Shown here: one piece after another, positions 14,093 to 22,224 of the stretch
Numbering within the stretch: position 1 is the stretch's first letter
How the letters are laid out: each line of letters begins with the position of its first letter
Assembly (NCBI GenBank): GCA_036741355.1
Contig: DAINSK010000046.1
Coordinates: 1 to 26,553 of the forward strand
DNA from: JBBRGK01 sp036741355
GTDB lineage: Bacteria; Chloroflexota; Dehalococcoidia; CAUJGQ01
Direction of reading: 5' to 3'
DNA length: 26,553 bases
Position numbers and translations under genes: made by a program
Notes under the pieces: generated by a model
The model's database searches: none
What the model was told of the DNA's origin: nothing
Seen by the model: the letters and a program-made list of their open reading frames with translations, nothing else

Positions 14093-14707
14093 TCAAATTC
14101 GCCGCCTGGGCCGGCGCGTGTACCAGAGGCCGCCGCCCGCCAGCAGCACCAGCACGACGATGGCGGCGGCAATACCAATGATAAGCCCGGTGTGCGATGT
14201 GCTCGTCGTTTCAGATTTAGCAGTGATCTGCAGCTTCGCGTCGAGCGGCTTCTGTGCAGCGGTCGGACCGGTGCCGACGTAAAACGCGAACTGACCGTGG
14301 TCGGCCTCGCCGTCTTCGTCGGAGACGTTCTTGAACGAGACAACGTATCGCCCGGGCGGCAGGTTGGGCTGCAGCCCCACCGAGAAGTGCTTGCGGTTGG
14401 CGTCGTCGATAACCGTGTCGCCGGTATCGACGCGCTGGCCGGGTGTGCCGTTGTCGTTCCGTTCAACCGTTATCGAATAAGCGCCTTGTTGCTTGGCCAT
14501 CTCCTGGACGGTATAGATGTCCACCCTCGGCGGTGACGCCTGCACGACTTCGCCCTGGCCCGGCGTCGAGTGGTCGTAGCGCGAATGCGCCATCGTGACC
14601 GCAACGCCAAGTAACGCGCAGAGCGCGACCAGCAGAAGCGCCGAGATGCGAAGCGACCGGAAGGCGCCCCGTTCGTCCAATCGAGGATTTCTCGCTGCAA
14701 TAGGCAT
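14093..14707 (-). CDS. CopC-domain protein with C-terminal membrane anchor
   Basis: The 204-residue protein has a signal segment (residues 20-39) with predicted cleavage after TMA, exposing His41, the residue that acts as an N-terminal copper brace in CopC. A CopC-like beta-barrel follows to about residue 145 (STPGQGEVVQASPPRVDIY; PPGRYVVSFKNVSDEDGE). The second half of the copper site is altered: the canonical DGH reads DGE (Asp132, Glu134), with His137 nearby. A membrane helix (about 173-193) and a short basic tail anchor it. A GGGGAG site precedes the ATG. It lies 29 bp upstream of the ABC-2 ATPase gene, so the three genes probably form one operon, and it diverges from the metal importer. 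Confidence 0.85.
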   Translation of the reverse strand: MPIAARNPRLDERGAFRSLRISALLLVALCALLGVAVTMAHSRYDHSTPGQGEVVQASPPRVDIYTVQEMAKQQGAYSITVERNDNGTPGQRVDTGDTVIDDANRKHFSVGLQPNLPPGRYVVSFKNVSDEDGEADHGQFAFYVGTGPTAAQKPLDAKLQITAKSETTSTSHTGLIIGIAAAIVVLVLLAGGGLWYTRRPRRRI

Positions 14708-14852
14708 GGCGCTCCCCTTAGTAAGATCGGATTGTCGGTCCCGGACTACCTCGGGCGAACGCCGGTCTTATCAACTGCAGAGGCGAACGTTCCGGTCTGG
14801 GCTCCACGATATCGCCGTCGGGGGAGCCCGAGCAACCTAGGCTGCGCTTGGA

Positions 14853-14887
14853 CGCAATTGCAATCAATTGCGATTAGCAACTATAGT
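14853..14887 (+). promoter_or_regulatory. Promoter with palindromic operator for the metal ABC importer
   Basis: CGCAATTG (14853-14860) and CAATTGCG (14865-14872) form a perfect 8-4-8 palindrome. It overlaps a likely -35 (TTGCAA, 14858-14863) of a promoter whose -10 is TATAGT (14882-14887), spacer 18. The location immediately upstream of a zinc/manganese-type importer suggests a Zur/Fur-, DtxR/MntR- or TroR-type metal repressor site. The regulator is not in the window. The divergent CopC gene could share control. Confidence 0.6.
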
Positions 14888-14946
14888 AGGACAGAGTGAT
14901 GGGTGGGCCGATCATGCCGAATACGTGGTACCAGAAGGGCGCTGAC

Positions 14947-16020
14947 ATGAATAGCACATCCGCCCGCCCCAACCGCACTGGTCGACGCCGCCGGCTCGCG
15001 ATTCTCGCTCCGGCGTTGTTAGCGCTGCTGGTGCTCGCCGGCTGTTCGTCCGGTAGTGGCGGCAAGACGACCGGCGAGGCGGGAACGGATAGCGACTTCT
15101 CGTCGAAAGACGGCAAACTGCACGTGGCGACCACCGTGGCACCGCTTACCAACATCGTCTACAACATTGGCGGCGATCGCATCGACATTCATGGTCTGAT
15201 TCCTGATGGAGTGGACTCACACTCGTTTGAACCGAAGCCCTCCGACGCCAAAGTGCTTTCGCGGGCAGACATCCTGATCATGAACGGCGCCCACCTCGAA
15301 GGCTCCACGGAAAAGGTGGCGCAACAGAACCTCAAAGACAAGAGCAAGATCTTCCACCTCGCCGACAACACGCTGTCAAGCGACGCCGACAACTGCGACA
15401 CCTGTTTCCTTTATGATTTCTCGTTTCCGCGGGCAAAGGGCGATCCAAACCCGCACCTGTGGATGAACCCGCGGTATGCGCTGAAGTACGCGCAGCTGAC
15501 CGAGGGCTGGCTCGCGCAAAACGATCCGAAAAACGCCGGCTATTACAAGGACAACCTCGACCGCTACGCGACCGTTCTCACGCAACTGGATAACGGGATC
15601 GCACGGGCGACGCAGACCGTTCCCGAGGGTCAGCGCAAGCTGCTGACCTATCACGACTCCTGGGCTTATTGGGCGCGACGCTACGTCTGGCAGGTGACCG
15701 GCGCGGTGCAGCCGTCAGACTTCAAGGAGCCAAGCGGCCAGGAAGTCGCGGCGCTGATCAAGCAGATCAAGCAGGAGAAAGTTCGGGCGGTCTTCGGCTC
15801 GGAGGTCTTCCCAAGCAAAGTTCTCGAGCAGATCGCCAAAGAAGGCAACGCCAGGTTCATCGACAAGCTACGCGATGACGAGCCGCCCGGCGCGAAGGAC
15901 AGCGTCCAGCACACCTACGTCGGCATGCTGCTGGAGGACATGCGGATCATGTTACCGGCGCTGGGCGGGAACGCGGATGCTCTCAGCGGCATAAAGCCCG
16001 ACAATACGTTTGCCAAGTGA
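14947..16020 (+). CDS. Zinc/manganese-type ABC importer substrate-binding lipoprotein (ZnuA/TroA family)
   Basis: The chosen ATG (14947) gives a clean lipoprotein signal with LAGC (Cys33) in a 357-residue protein; upstream in-frame ATGs at 14899 and 14914 are less natural. The cluster A-I metal-binding fold is evident: ATTVAPLTNIVYNIGGDRID at the start, His92 in DSHSFEPKPSD, His170 in NPHLWMNP, His236 in TYHDSWAYWARRY and an Asp at 310/311. Three His plus Asp matches TroA-like zinc-capable sites, whereas manganese-specific relatives have Glu at the third position. There is no His-rich loop as in proteobacterial ZnuA. An insertion around 148-160 carries Cys150-x-x-Cys153, unusual for the family. 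First gene of a three-gene operon under the palindromic promoter. Confidence 0.92.
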   Translation: MNSTSARPNRTGRRRRLAILAPALLALLVLAGCSSGSGGKTTGEAGTDSDFSSKDGKLHVATTVAPLTNIVYNIGGDRIDIHGLIPDGVDSHSFEPKPSDAKVLSRADILIMNGAHLEGSTEKVAQQNLKDKSKIFHLADNTLSSDADNCDTCFLYDFSFPRAKGDPNPHLWMNPRYALKYAQLTEGWLAQNDPKNAGYYKDNLDRYATVLTQLDNGIARATQTVPEGQRKLLTYHDSWAYWARRYVWQVTGAVQPSDFKEPSGQEVAALIKQIKQEKVRAVFGSEVFPSKVLEQIAKEGNARFIDKLRDDEPPGAKDSVQHTYVGMLLEDMRIMLPALGGNADALSGIKPDNTFAK

Positions 16021-16049
16021 CACGATCGCGTTAGCACAAAGCAGGTCAT

Positions 16050-16988
16050 ATGTCCTCGTCCGTTGACCTCAGCCGGTCCGCGCCACCAACCAACGTGCCT
16101 GTCTCCCCGGCAGTGCAGCCGATCGTCGACCTTCGCGGCATCTCCGTCGGGTATCAGGGCAAGTCTGTCCTGAGCGATGTGAGCCTCACCATTTGGCCCG
16201 GTCAGTTCGTCGGGCTGGTCGGTCCCAGCGGCTCGGGCAAGACGTCGCTGCTCCGCGCGATGCTCGGCGCGGTCGAGGTCTATAAGGGCGAAGTGGTGGT
16301 GGACGGCCAGCGCGTCAGCGGGCACAGCCGGGCGCCGGTCGGGTATGTGCCTCAGTTGGAGACGGTGGACTGGAACTTCCCCGTCACGGTGGCAGAAGTT
16401 GTGCTCATGGGCCGGACGATGCAGTCCGGTCCGTGGCCCTGGGCACGGCGGCGCGACCGCGATCAGATGCAGGCGATTCTGGAGCGTCTGGGCATCGCGG
16501 ACCTGCGCGACCGCCACATCCGCAACCTCTCGGGCGGACAGCAGCAACGCGCTTTCCTGGCCAGAGCCCTCATACGCAGCCCAAAGCTGCTGCTGCTCGA
16601 CGAGCCAACTGCCGGCGTCGACATCCGCACGCGCGACGACATCCTGCACGTCCTGGCGGATCTCAACGCCGACGGTGTGACCGTGATCATGGCCACCCAT
16701 GAGCTCAACGCCGTCGCGGCCCACCTGCCCTACGTCGTTTGTATCAACGGCGGCATTCTCGCCCAGGGGCACCCGGACGACGTATTCACGCCCGACGTCC
16801 TGAGCCGCACGTACAAGGCGCCGATGTTCGTGATCAAGCAGGATGGGCTCACCCTGGTGTCCGACATGCCGCACTTCCTCAAGGACGCGCTCGCGCGCGG
16901 TGAAATCGGCATGCACGATCACCAGCACACCCACGTCCACGAGCACCCGCACCTTCTTGACGACGGTCACGGACACGAAGAGGAATGA
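16050..16988 (+). CDS. Metal ABC importer ATP-binding protein with histidine-rich C-terminal tail
   Basis: The 312-residue ATPase has Walker A GPSGSGKTS (58-66), signature LSGGQQQR (160-167), Walker B LLLLDEPTAG and an H-loop His in ATHEL (217). WNFPVTVAEVVLMGR is the typical helical region of ZnuC/MntB/TroB ATPases. After the normal end there is a tail (289-309) with nine histidines in alternating spacing (HDHQHTHVHEHPH ... HGH), a probable cytosolic zinc-binding or sensing segment. The start ATG is 29 bp after the binding-protein stop, and its own stop overlaps the permease ATG. An extra about 25 residues precede the usual N-terminus. Confidence 0.94.
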   Translation: MSSSVDLSRSAPPTNVPVSPAVQPIVDLRGISVGYQGKSVLSDVSLTIWPGQFVGLVGPSGSGKTSLLRAMLGAVEVYKGEVVVDGQRVSGHSRAPVGYVPQLETVDWNFPVTVAEVVLMGRTMQSGPWPWARRRDRDQMQAILERLGIADLRDRHIRNLSGGQQQRAFLARALIRSPKLLLLDEPTAGVDIRTRDDILHVLADLNADGVTVIMATHELNAVAAHLPYVVCINGGILAQGHPDDVFTPDVLSRTYKAPMFVIKQDGLTLVSDMPHFLKDALARGEIGMHDHQHTHVHEHPHLLDDGHGHEEE

Positions 16989-17875
16989 TACCGCTGAGCC
17001 TTGCTGAGCCGTTCGACTACGAGTTTTTTCGACATGGTTTGCTTGCCGCCACGCTGGTCGGGGGCATCTGCGGCCTCGTGGGCACCTACGTCGTCCTCAG
17101 GCGCATGAGCTATATCGGGCACGGCATGTCACACGCCGTTTTTGGCGGCGCCGTGGTGGGATACGTGCTCGGCTGGAACTTCTACCTCGTTGCCGGCGCC
17201 TGGGGCTTCATCTCGGCGCTGCTGATCAACGCGACTACGAAGCGACGTCAGATCGGCGCCGACGCGGCGATCGGGATCGTTACGACCGCGAGCTTCGCAT
17301 TCGGCGTCGCGCTCATCTCGCGTGCACACTCGTTCACGCGCAACTTCGACGCCGCGCTGTTCGGCAATCTGCTCGGCGTAACGACGTCTGACCTGATGGT
17401 CATCGGCTCGGTCACCGGTGCAACCGTGATCGCACTTTTCTTCGCCTACAAGCAGATGCTGTTCCTGACGTTCGACCCCGAGGTCGCGGCGACGTACGGA
17501 GTACCCGCTGATTGGATCGACGCGCTGTTCGGCTTGATCCTGGCAGCGACGATCATCGTTTCGATCAACGTCATGGGCGTGACGCTGATCGCCGCCGCGC
17601 TCGTCATTCCGCCGGTCATCGCCCGGTTGCTGACCGATAGCTTCGCCAGGATGCTGGTGCTGGCTACGGCCCTCGGTGCCGTCACCGGCTTTGCCGGTAT
17701 CTACGTCAGCTACTTTGTGGACGTCGCCTCGGGGGCGACGATCGTGTTGTTCGCGGCGGGCTGCTTCGTCCTGACGCTCGTTTTCGTCATCATCCGCAGC
17801 CGTTTCCGTCTCAACCGGGGTACGGTTGCCGCTCGTCTTTCCCTGCCGGTCGAAGACGGCGGCCTGTTCGAGTAA
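16985..17875 (+). CDS. Metal ABC importer permease (ZnuB/TroC family)
   Basis: The 296-residue protein has about eight hydrophobic segments and the ABC-3 permease signatures: VGTYVVLRRMSYIGHGMSHAVFGG near the N-terminus, ADAAIGIVTTASFAFGVAL in the middle and MGVTLIAAALVIPPVIARLLTD before the last segments. It forms the membrane channel for zinc or manganese. The ATG overlaps the ATPase TGA by 4 bp. The gene ends 58 bp from the convergent CopCD-cytochrome gene. Length and order are ordinary for the family. Confidence 0.94.
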   Translation: MIPLSLAEPFDYEFFRHGLLAATLVGGICGLVGTYVVLRRMSYIGHGMSHAVFGGAVVGYVLGWNFYLVAGAWGFISALLINATTKRRQIGADAAIGIVTTASFAFGVALISRAHSFTRNFDAALFGNLLGVTTSDLMVIGSVTGATVIALFFAYKQMLFLTFDPEVAATYGVPADWIDALFGLILAATIIVSINVMGVTLIAAALVIPPVIARLLTDSFARMLVLATALGAVTGFAGIYVSYFVDVASGATIVLFAAGCFVLTLVFVIIRSRFRLNRGTVAARLSLPVEDGGLFE

Positions 17876-17890
17876 CGAGGATCAAAGCCC

Positions 17891-17910
17891 GTCTACAATC
17901 TCGCGTAGAC
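17891..17910. terminator. Possible hairpin between convergent genes
   Basis: GTCTAC (17891-17896) and GTAGAC (17905-17910) form a 6-bp stem with an 8-nt loop, placed between the ends of the metal permease and the convergent CopCD fusion. The position fits a shared terminator but the stem is short and no T-run follows. Confidence 0.3.
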
Positions 17911-17933
17911 TTCCATGACGGCGGAGCCTGGTC

Positions 17934-20324
17934 TTACGGACCCCCGGAAAGCGTGCGCAGGTAGTTAAGCAGGTCCCACCGCTGGGTGTCGCTGAGCTTC
18001 GTCTTCCAGGCGGGCATCGACGTGCGCGGAATCCCATTGGTGATCCAGTCGTACAACTGGGCATCGGGGTGCAGACCCACGTGAACGGTGAGGTCCAGCG
18101 GCTTCGGGTTCAGCGCCGCGGCTCCGGGGCCGTCGCCGTGGCCGGTGTTGCCATGACAGACGGCGCAGTTCGCCATATATAACTGCTTGCCCGATTCGAC
18201 CGAGCGTTGGTCGGCGGGAACAGGGTTTTGCACGTTTGCGATCTGCCTGGTCGTATTGCGCCCCATGATTACCACTGCCACGCCGATCACCACCGCGCCG
18301 GAGATGCCGAGCACCCCCGCGGCGCCGAGCGCCGGACTCTGCGCCCACAGCCGGCGCCGGAAGACGAACCCGAGCACGGCAACCCCGAGCAGCAGGCAGC
18401 CCCAGAATTGCTCTTCGGTAATGCCATGCGCCGGGAAGATCGTGGCGCTCCTGCTGGTGGCGATCGTGTTCGTCGTCGTCGCCCCGGTCGCGTCCGGCAC
18501 TTCAACGGTAAAAGCGCCGTTCGCGTCATCGTGGCCGGTTCGGCGAACGTTCACGGTCACGCGCCAGCGGCCGACAAAGCTGAAATTCGCGGCGGTCGCG
18601 TCGTAGAGGCCGGGGGTTCCGGGAACAGCGTTCGCGTCGACCGTTGAGCCGCCGACCGGCTGGTTCTCTGACTGGAAACGAAGCTGAACCCGCTCGACCT
18701 TGTCCACGTCGGGGCCGCTTAGCAGGACCTTGAAGTCGTTTTCGCCGACGCGGTTGGGCGATACGGCCATGGAAGCGGTGATGTCACCCGCGGGAGCCTG
18801 GTTGCGATAAACGGACGACACGGGCGCCGACTGGGAAGCGCTGCGCGTGGCGAGCGACTGCGCCCGTGAATCTTTCGCGGGCACGAGGAAGACGAGGACC
18901 GCCGTGACGGCGATCACCGCGGCACCGACCACGCATTCCAGTACGGCGTTACGCGCCAGCCGATCCGCCCACCGGCCGCTGTCCGCGTCCCCTGCAAGCG
19001 CCGCCTGCTCAAACCGCCGAGCGACGCGCAATCCGTTCCAGACGGCAAGCGCGAGCAACGGCGCCAGTAACACCAGCTTGACGATGAGCGTTCGCCCGTA
19101 CGATGTACCCGTCAAGGCACTCCAATTTGGCACCTGGACCAGCCCGTTGAAGATGCCGCTGAACACGACGACGCCGACACAGGCGAAAGCGAGCGTGGAG
19201 AAATAACGCAGGGAGGTGCCAAGGAACAGGCCGCGCGAGCGGCCCGCGAGGCCGCGTCGCATGCGCAGCAGCGCCGGCAGTTGCGCCACGCTGCCGAGCC
19301 ACAGGCTGAGCGCGGCCACGTGCAGGAAGTCGATCGGCACCGACCAGTCCGAGCCGGCGGACGCCGCGGCGTGGCTGGTCAACGACGTGGTCAGAATGAT
19401 CGCCAGTCCCACCATCAGGCCCAAGCCGAGTAAGACGCGCACCAGCAGATCGCCCGGGCGCGTCTCCTTGCGCGCCAGCCACCAGGCGATGCCACCGGCG
19501 ATCAGCACGAGCACCTCGCGCGCGATCCAGTAGGTGCCGGTTGTGCCAGAAAGCAGACTGCCGATCGCACTGAGCGATCCGTTCTGCTCGGCCTGCCTGA
19601 CGAGCACTGCAACGTTCATCACGGCCACGACCAGCACCGCCGCGGGAACCACAGCGCCCAACAACCAGAGGGCGTCCCCGCGCGCCCGGCGCTGATCGTC
19701 TCCGGGAAGTTCGTTGGCCGCCGGATAGAGCACCAGGGCCGCAAAGCCAAAGCCGCCGGTCACGCCGATCACCCCAAGCAGCAGCAACCAGCGCAACACG
19801 GCATCAAACGGCTGCACGCCGCTCGTACCGCCAGTGGACGACACCACCGTCGCTGGTGCCCCCGAAGGCGCGGAGCCATCGGGGTTGAGCACGGTAAAGG
19901 GGAACGTGCCGTCGAGCCGGTGACCGTCGGCCGCGGATACCGTCGTCCAGGTGACCGTATAGTAGCCGGGGTCGATCTGGGGGACGCTGACGACCATTTC
20001 GGTGGGATCGGACGTGAAATGAATGTCTTTCTTGTCCAACCGCTGGCCGGAGGTGTTGCGAACCTGCACCGTGCTGAAGGAATGGTTCAACGGTTCGCTG
20101 AAGAAGAGGTCTACCTGGGCCGGCGATGCGGCCAATCGCGCATTCTGAGCGGGATCGGAACGGATCAATACCGCGTGGGCGAGCGCCGAGCGTGGTCCGC
20201 CGGCACCGATCAGCCCGGCGCAGCCGAGCACGAGCAGCAGGAGTACTATTGACCGTCCTCGGGACCGACGTTCGCCACCCGACCCGACTTTACCTGCCGA
20301 TGCGTTCAACCGCCCGCTCTCCAC
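17934..20324 (-). CDS. CopC-CopD-YtkA/FixH-like-cytochrome c fusion membrane protein
   Basis: The start is GTG at 20322-20324 behind GGAGGGG. Modules in order of the 796-residue protein: a signal segment (26-48) cleaved after ALA, exposing His50; a CopC domain (50-145) with the full copper site His50, Asp133 and His135 (SAADGH); a CopD membrane domain (about 172-485) of about eight helices; an extracytoplasmic beta domain (about 510-615, VSPNRVGENDFKVLLSG) resembling YtkA/FixH; two further helices (about 640-690); and a class I cytochrome c domain (about 705-796) with heme-binding Cys720-AV-Cys723-His724 and axial Met770. CopCD proteins take up copper across the membrane; the heme suggests coupling to electron transfer, for example Cu(II) reduction or oxidase maturation. 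The fusion is continuous, with no frameshift. It is convergent with the zinc-type importer. Confidence 0.93.
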   Translation of the reverse strand: MESGRLNASAGKVGSGGERRSRGRSIVLLLLVLGCAGLIGAGGPRSALAHAVLIRSDPAQNARLAASPAQVDLFFSEPLNHSFSTVQVRNTSGQRLDKKDIHFTSDPTEMVVSVPQIDPGYYTVTWTTVSAADGHRLDGTFPFTVLNPDGSAPSGAPATVVSSTGGTSGVQPFDAVLRWLLLLGVIGVTGGFGFAALVLYPAANELPGDDQRRARGDALWLLGAVVPAAVLVVAVMNVAVLVRQAEQNGSLSAIGSLLSGTTGTYWIAREVLVLIAGGIAWWLARKETRPGDLLVRVLLGLGLMVGLAIILTTSLTSHAAASAGSDWSVPIDFLHVAALSLWLGSVAQLPALLRMRRGLAGRSRGLFLGTSLRYFSTLAFACVGVVVFSGIFNGLVQVPNWSALTGTSYGRTLIVKLVLLAPLLALAVWNGLRVARRFEQAALAGDADSGRWADRLARNAVLECVVGAAVIAVTAVLVFLVPAKDSRAQSLATRSASQSAPVSSVYRNQAPAGDITASMAVSPNRVGENDFKVLLSGPDVDKVERVQLRFQSENQPVGGSTVDANAVPGTPGLYDATAANFSFVGRWRVTVNVRRTGHDDANGAFTVEVPDATGATTTNTIATSRSATIFPAHGITEEQFWGCLLLGVAVLGFVFRRRLWAQSPALGAAGVLGISGAVVIGVAVVIMGRNTTRQIANVQNPVPADQRSVESGKQLYMANCAVCHGNTGHGDGPGAAALNPKPLDLTVHVGLHPDAQLYDWITNGIPRTSMPAWKTKLSDTQRWDLLNYLRTLSGGP

Positions 20325-20530
20325 GACATCCCCTCCACCACCTGCACAACATTCCGCGGGACCACAAACTGATACGTTCTTCGTCCAACGTACTTCCGCG
20401 CCGCAAAACGAAACAAGCGACCACGCATTGCCAGCGTTCGATCGCGGCGTCTACGGGCTCGACAGCAACCACCGGGTGGTACGTAGGCTTGTATGGTGTC
20501 AGAGGACATCGACGCCGGGAGGATCGAGGC
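20325..20530. other. Divergent intergenic region without a recognised site
   Basis: These 206 bases separate the CopCD fusion (minus) from the M20 peptidase (plus) and must hold both promoters. Apart from the ribosome binding sites at each end (GGAGGGG for the fusion, GGAGG at 20518-20522 for the peptidase) I see no convincing hexamer pair or palindrome. The M20 reading frame stays open through it by chance. Confidence 0.5.
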
Positions 20531-21847
20531 ATGACGGCGAGCGACGCGATCGACTGGCCCGCTGTACAGGACGAGGCGGTCCGGTTGCTGCAGGACCTGA
20601 TTCGGTTCGACACGACCAACCCGCCGGGAAACGAGCAGCCCGCCGCTGAGTATCTGGCGGAGGTGCTGAGGCGCGAGGGGTTCGAACCGCGACTGCTCAG
20701 CTCTCAGCCGGGTCGCACGACGGTCATCGCGCGCCTGATCGGACGCGGCGAACGCGGTCCGTTGCTTATGCAGGGCCACACCGACGTCGTACCGGCCGAC
20801 CCGGCCGAGTGGGCTCGGCCGCCCTTCAGCGGCGATCTAGCCGACGGCTGCGTCTGGGGACGCGGTGCGCTGGACATGAAGGGCACCGTGGTTATGCAAC
20901 TGATGGCCCTCGTCCAGGCCCAGCGGCACGGCCTGCGCCCGCGCGGCGACGTCATTTTCTGCGCCGTACCCGACGAAGAGGCTGGAGGGGCGCTCGGCGC
21001 TGGTTTCCTGGTGGATCACCATCCCGACCTGATACAGGCAGAAGTCGCGATCGGCGAAGTCGGTGGCTTCAGCCTGTATATGGGCGACGACTGCTACTAC
21101 CCGATCCAGGTGACGGAGAAGATCGGCTGCCAGGTCCTGCTAAGAACAATCGGCGCGTCCGGTCACGGCTCGATGCCGATCCGCGACGGCGCCATGGCGG
21201 CAGCCGGCCGGGTGCTGGAGGTGCTCACGCGACGCCGGCTGCCGGTGCACGTTACTCCGATCGCCGAACAATTCATCCGGACGCTGGCCGAAAGTCAGCC
21301 CGCGCTGCTCAGCCTGCTCGATCCCGGCCGCATCGACAGGGCGCTGGCAGAGCTCGGCGTATCGGGTCGGATGTTCGAGGCTATCCTGCACAACACCGCC
21401 GTGCCGACAGTCATTCACGGGGGCAAAAAGACCAACGTCATCCCCGGCAGCGTCGACATCACCGTCGACGGCCGCCTGCTGCCGGGTCAAACCGCCGACG
21501 AATTCGTCAAGGAGTTAAAGGCGCTGATCGGCAACGACGCAGAGATCACGAACGTCCGTAACACGCCGAGCCTCACGGAGGCGCCGCTGGGACCATTCTT
21601 CGACGAACTGAAGGCGATCGTCGAAGAGCTTGACCCCGGCTCGAAGGCGGTCCCAAGTGTGTTGACAGCCGTCACCGACGCCCGTTTGTTCGCCCGGATA
21701 GGGATACCGACGTATGGCTTTGGGCCGGTGAAGCTGCACCGCGACATGCAGTTTTGGACGCTGTTTCACAGCGCCGACGAGCGAATCCCCGTCGAGGGAC
21801 TGCGCTTCGGCGTCGAGGCAATCTACCGCCTGCTGCAGCGATACTGA
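20531..21847 (+). CDS. M20 family metallopeptidase / deacylase (ArgE/DapE-like)
   Basis: The start ATG at 20531 follows GGAGG by 8 bp and gives 438 residues; the frame extends far upstream but those residues overlap the divergent gene and are not family-like. M20 zinc site residues are readable: His83 and Asp85 in GHTDVVP, bridging Asp115 in RGALDMKG, catalytic Glu149 and ligand Glu150 in PDEEAGG, and a C-terminal His near GPVKLHRDMQ. The dimerisation domain occupies about 205-330 (GASGHGSMPIRDGAM). Members hydrolyse N-acyl amino acids, succinyl-diaminopimelate or dipeptides in the cytoplasm; the exact substrate is not visible. The plus-strand NTF2-like and phosphatase genes follow. Confidence 0.93.
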   Translation: MTASDAIDWPAVQDEAVRLLQDLIRFDTTNPPGNEQPAAEYLAEVLRREGFEPRLLSSQPGRTTVIARLIGRGERGPLLMQGHTDVVPADPAEWARPPFSGDLADGCVWGRGALDMKGTVVMQLMALVQAQRHGLRPRGDVIFCAVPDEEAGGALGAGFLVDHHPDLIQAEVAIGEVGGFSLYMGDDCYYPIQVTEKIGCQVLLRTIGASGHGSMPIRDGAMAAAGRVLEVLTRRRLPVHVTPIAEQFIRTLAESQPALLSLLDPGRIDRALAELGVSGRMFEAILHNTAVPTVIHGGKKTNVIPGSVDITVDGRLLPGQTADEFVKELKALIGNDAEITNVRNTPSLTEAPLGPFFDELKAIVEELDPGSKAVPSVLTAVTDARLFARIGIPTYGFGPVKLHRDMQFWTLFHSADERIPVEGLRFGVEAIYRLLQRY

Positions 21848-21921
21848 ATCCGCCCACCGAACTAGAAGGGCATATACTGAGGCTGACGGCCCCGTCATAA
21901 GATTGGACTCGGAGGCAATAG

Positions 21922-22212
21922 ATGGCTACCGCACGCGAAACTGCCCAACGGCACGCAGACGATGTCGTGGCCGGAAACATGGCCGGTGTCGTGGCCGACT
22001 TCACGCCAGAGGCGATGGCGGAGTTCCAGAAGTTTGGCGCAATGCCGCCCCGTCCGACGACGAAGGCGGAGATGCTGAACACGCGCAAAGACGGCGACCA
22101 GGAGATCTTCGAAATCAAATACTCCAACGACAGCGAGTCGCTCACGATACGCAGTTGGTGGGAAGACCTGAATGGCACCTGGAAGCTTGTCAAAGCTGAG
22201 CCGGTACGTTAA
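21922..22212 (+). CDS. Small NTF2/SnoaL-like protein
   Basis: The 96-residue protein begins ATARETAQRHADDVVAGNMAGVVADF, an amphipathic helix pattern seen at the start of many SnoaL/NTF2-like proteins, and ends in strands (SLTIRSWWEDLNGTWKLVKAE) that fit the curved sheet of that fold. It is slightly short for the fold, and no catalytic residue can be assigned. A GGAGG site precedes the ATG. It is 74 bp after the M20 gene and only 12 bp before the phosphatase start, so co-transcription is likely. Confidence 0.72.
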   Translation: MATARETAQRHADDVVAGNMAGVVADFTPEAMAEFQKFGAMPPRPTTKAEMLNTRKDGDQEIFEIKYSNDSESLTIRSWWEDLNGTWKLVKAEPVR

Positions 22213-22224
22213 ATTCCGAAACCC

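Noticed and set aside
14064..14096. TTG start for the ABC-2 ATPase overlapping the CopC stop
   Set aside because: The ATG at 14061-14063 has an immediate GGAGGG site, which the longer form would translate as GGG residues.
14799..14829. Inverted repeat GGGCTCC/GGAGCCC with a 17-bp gap upstream of the metal operon
   Set aside because: A long loop and short arms, with no overlap to a promoter; likely chance in GC-rich DNA compared with the palindrome at 14853-14872.
15915..16976. 353-residue minus-strand ORF over the metal importer ATPase
   Set aside because: It is the mirror frame of a gene with intact Walker A, signature and Walker B motifs; its sequence has no family features.
20126..20530. 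N-terminal extension of the M20 reading frame
   Set aside because: It overlaps the 5' end of the divergent CopCD fusion, is Arg/Ser-rich, and a well-placed GGAGG and ATG at 20531 give the normal M20 N-terminus.
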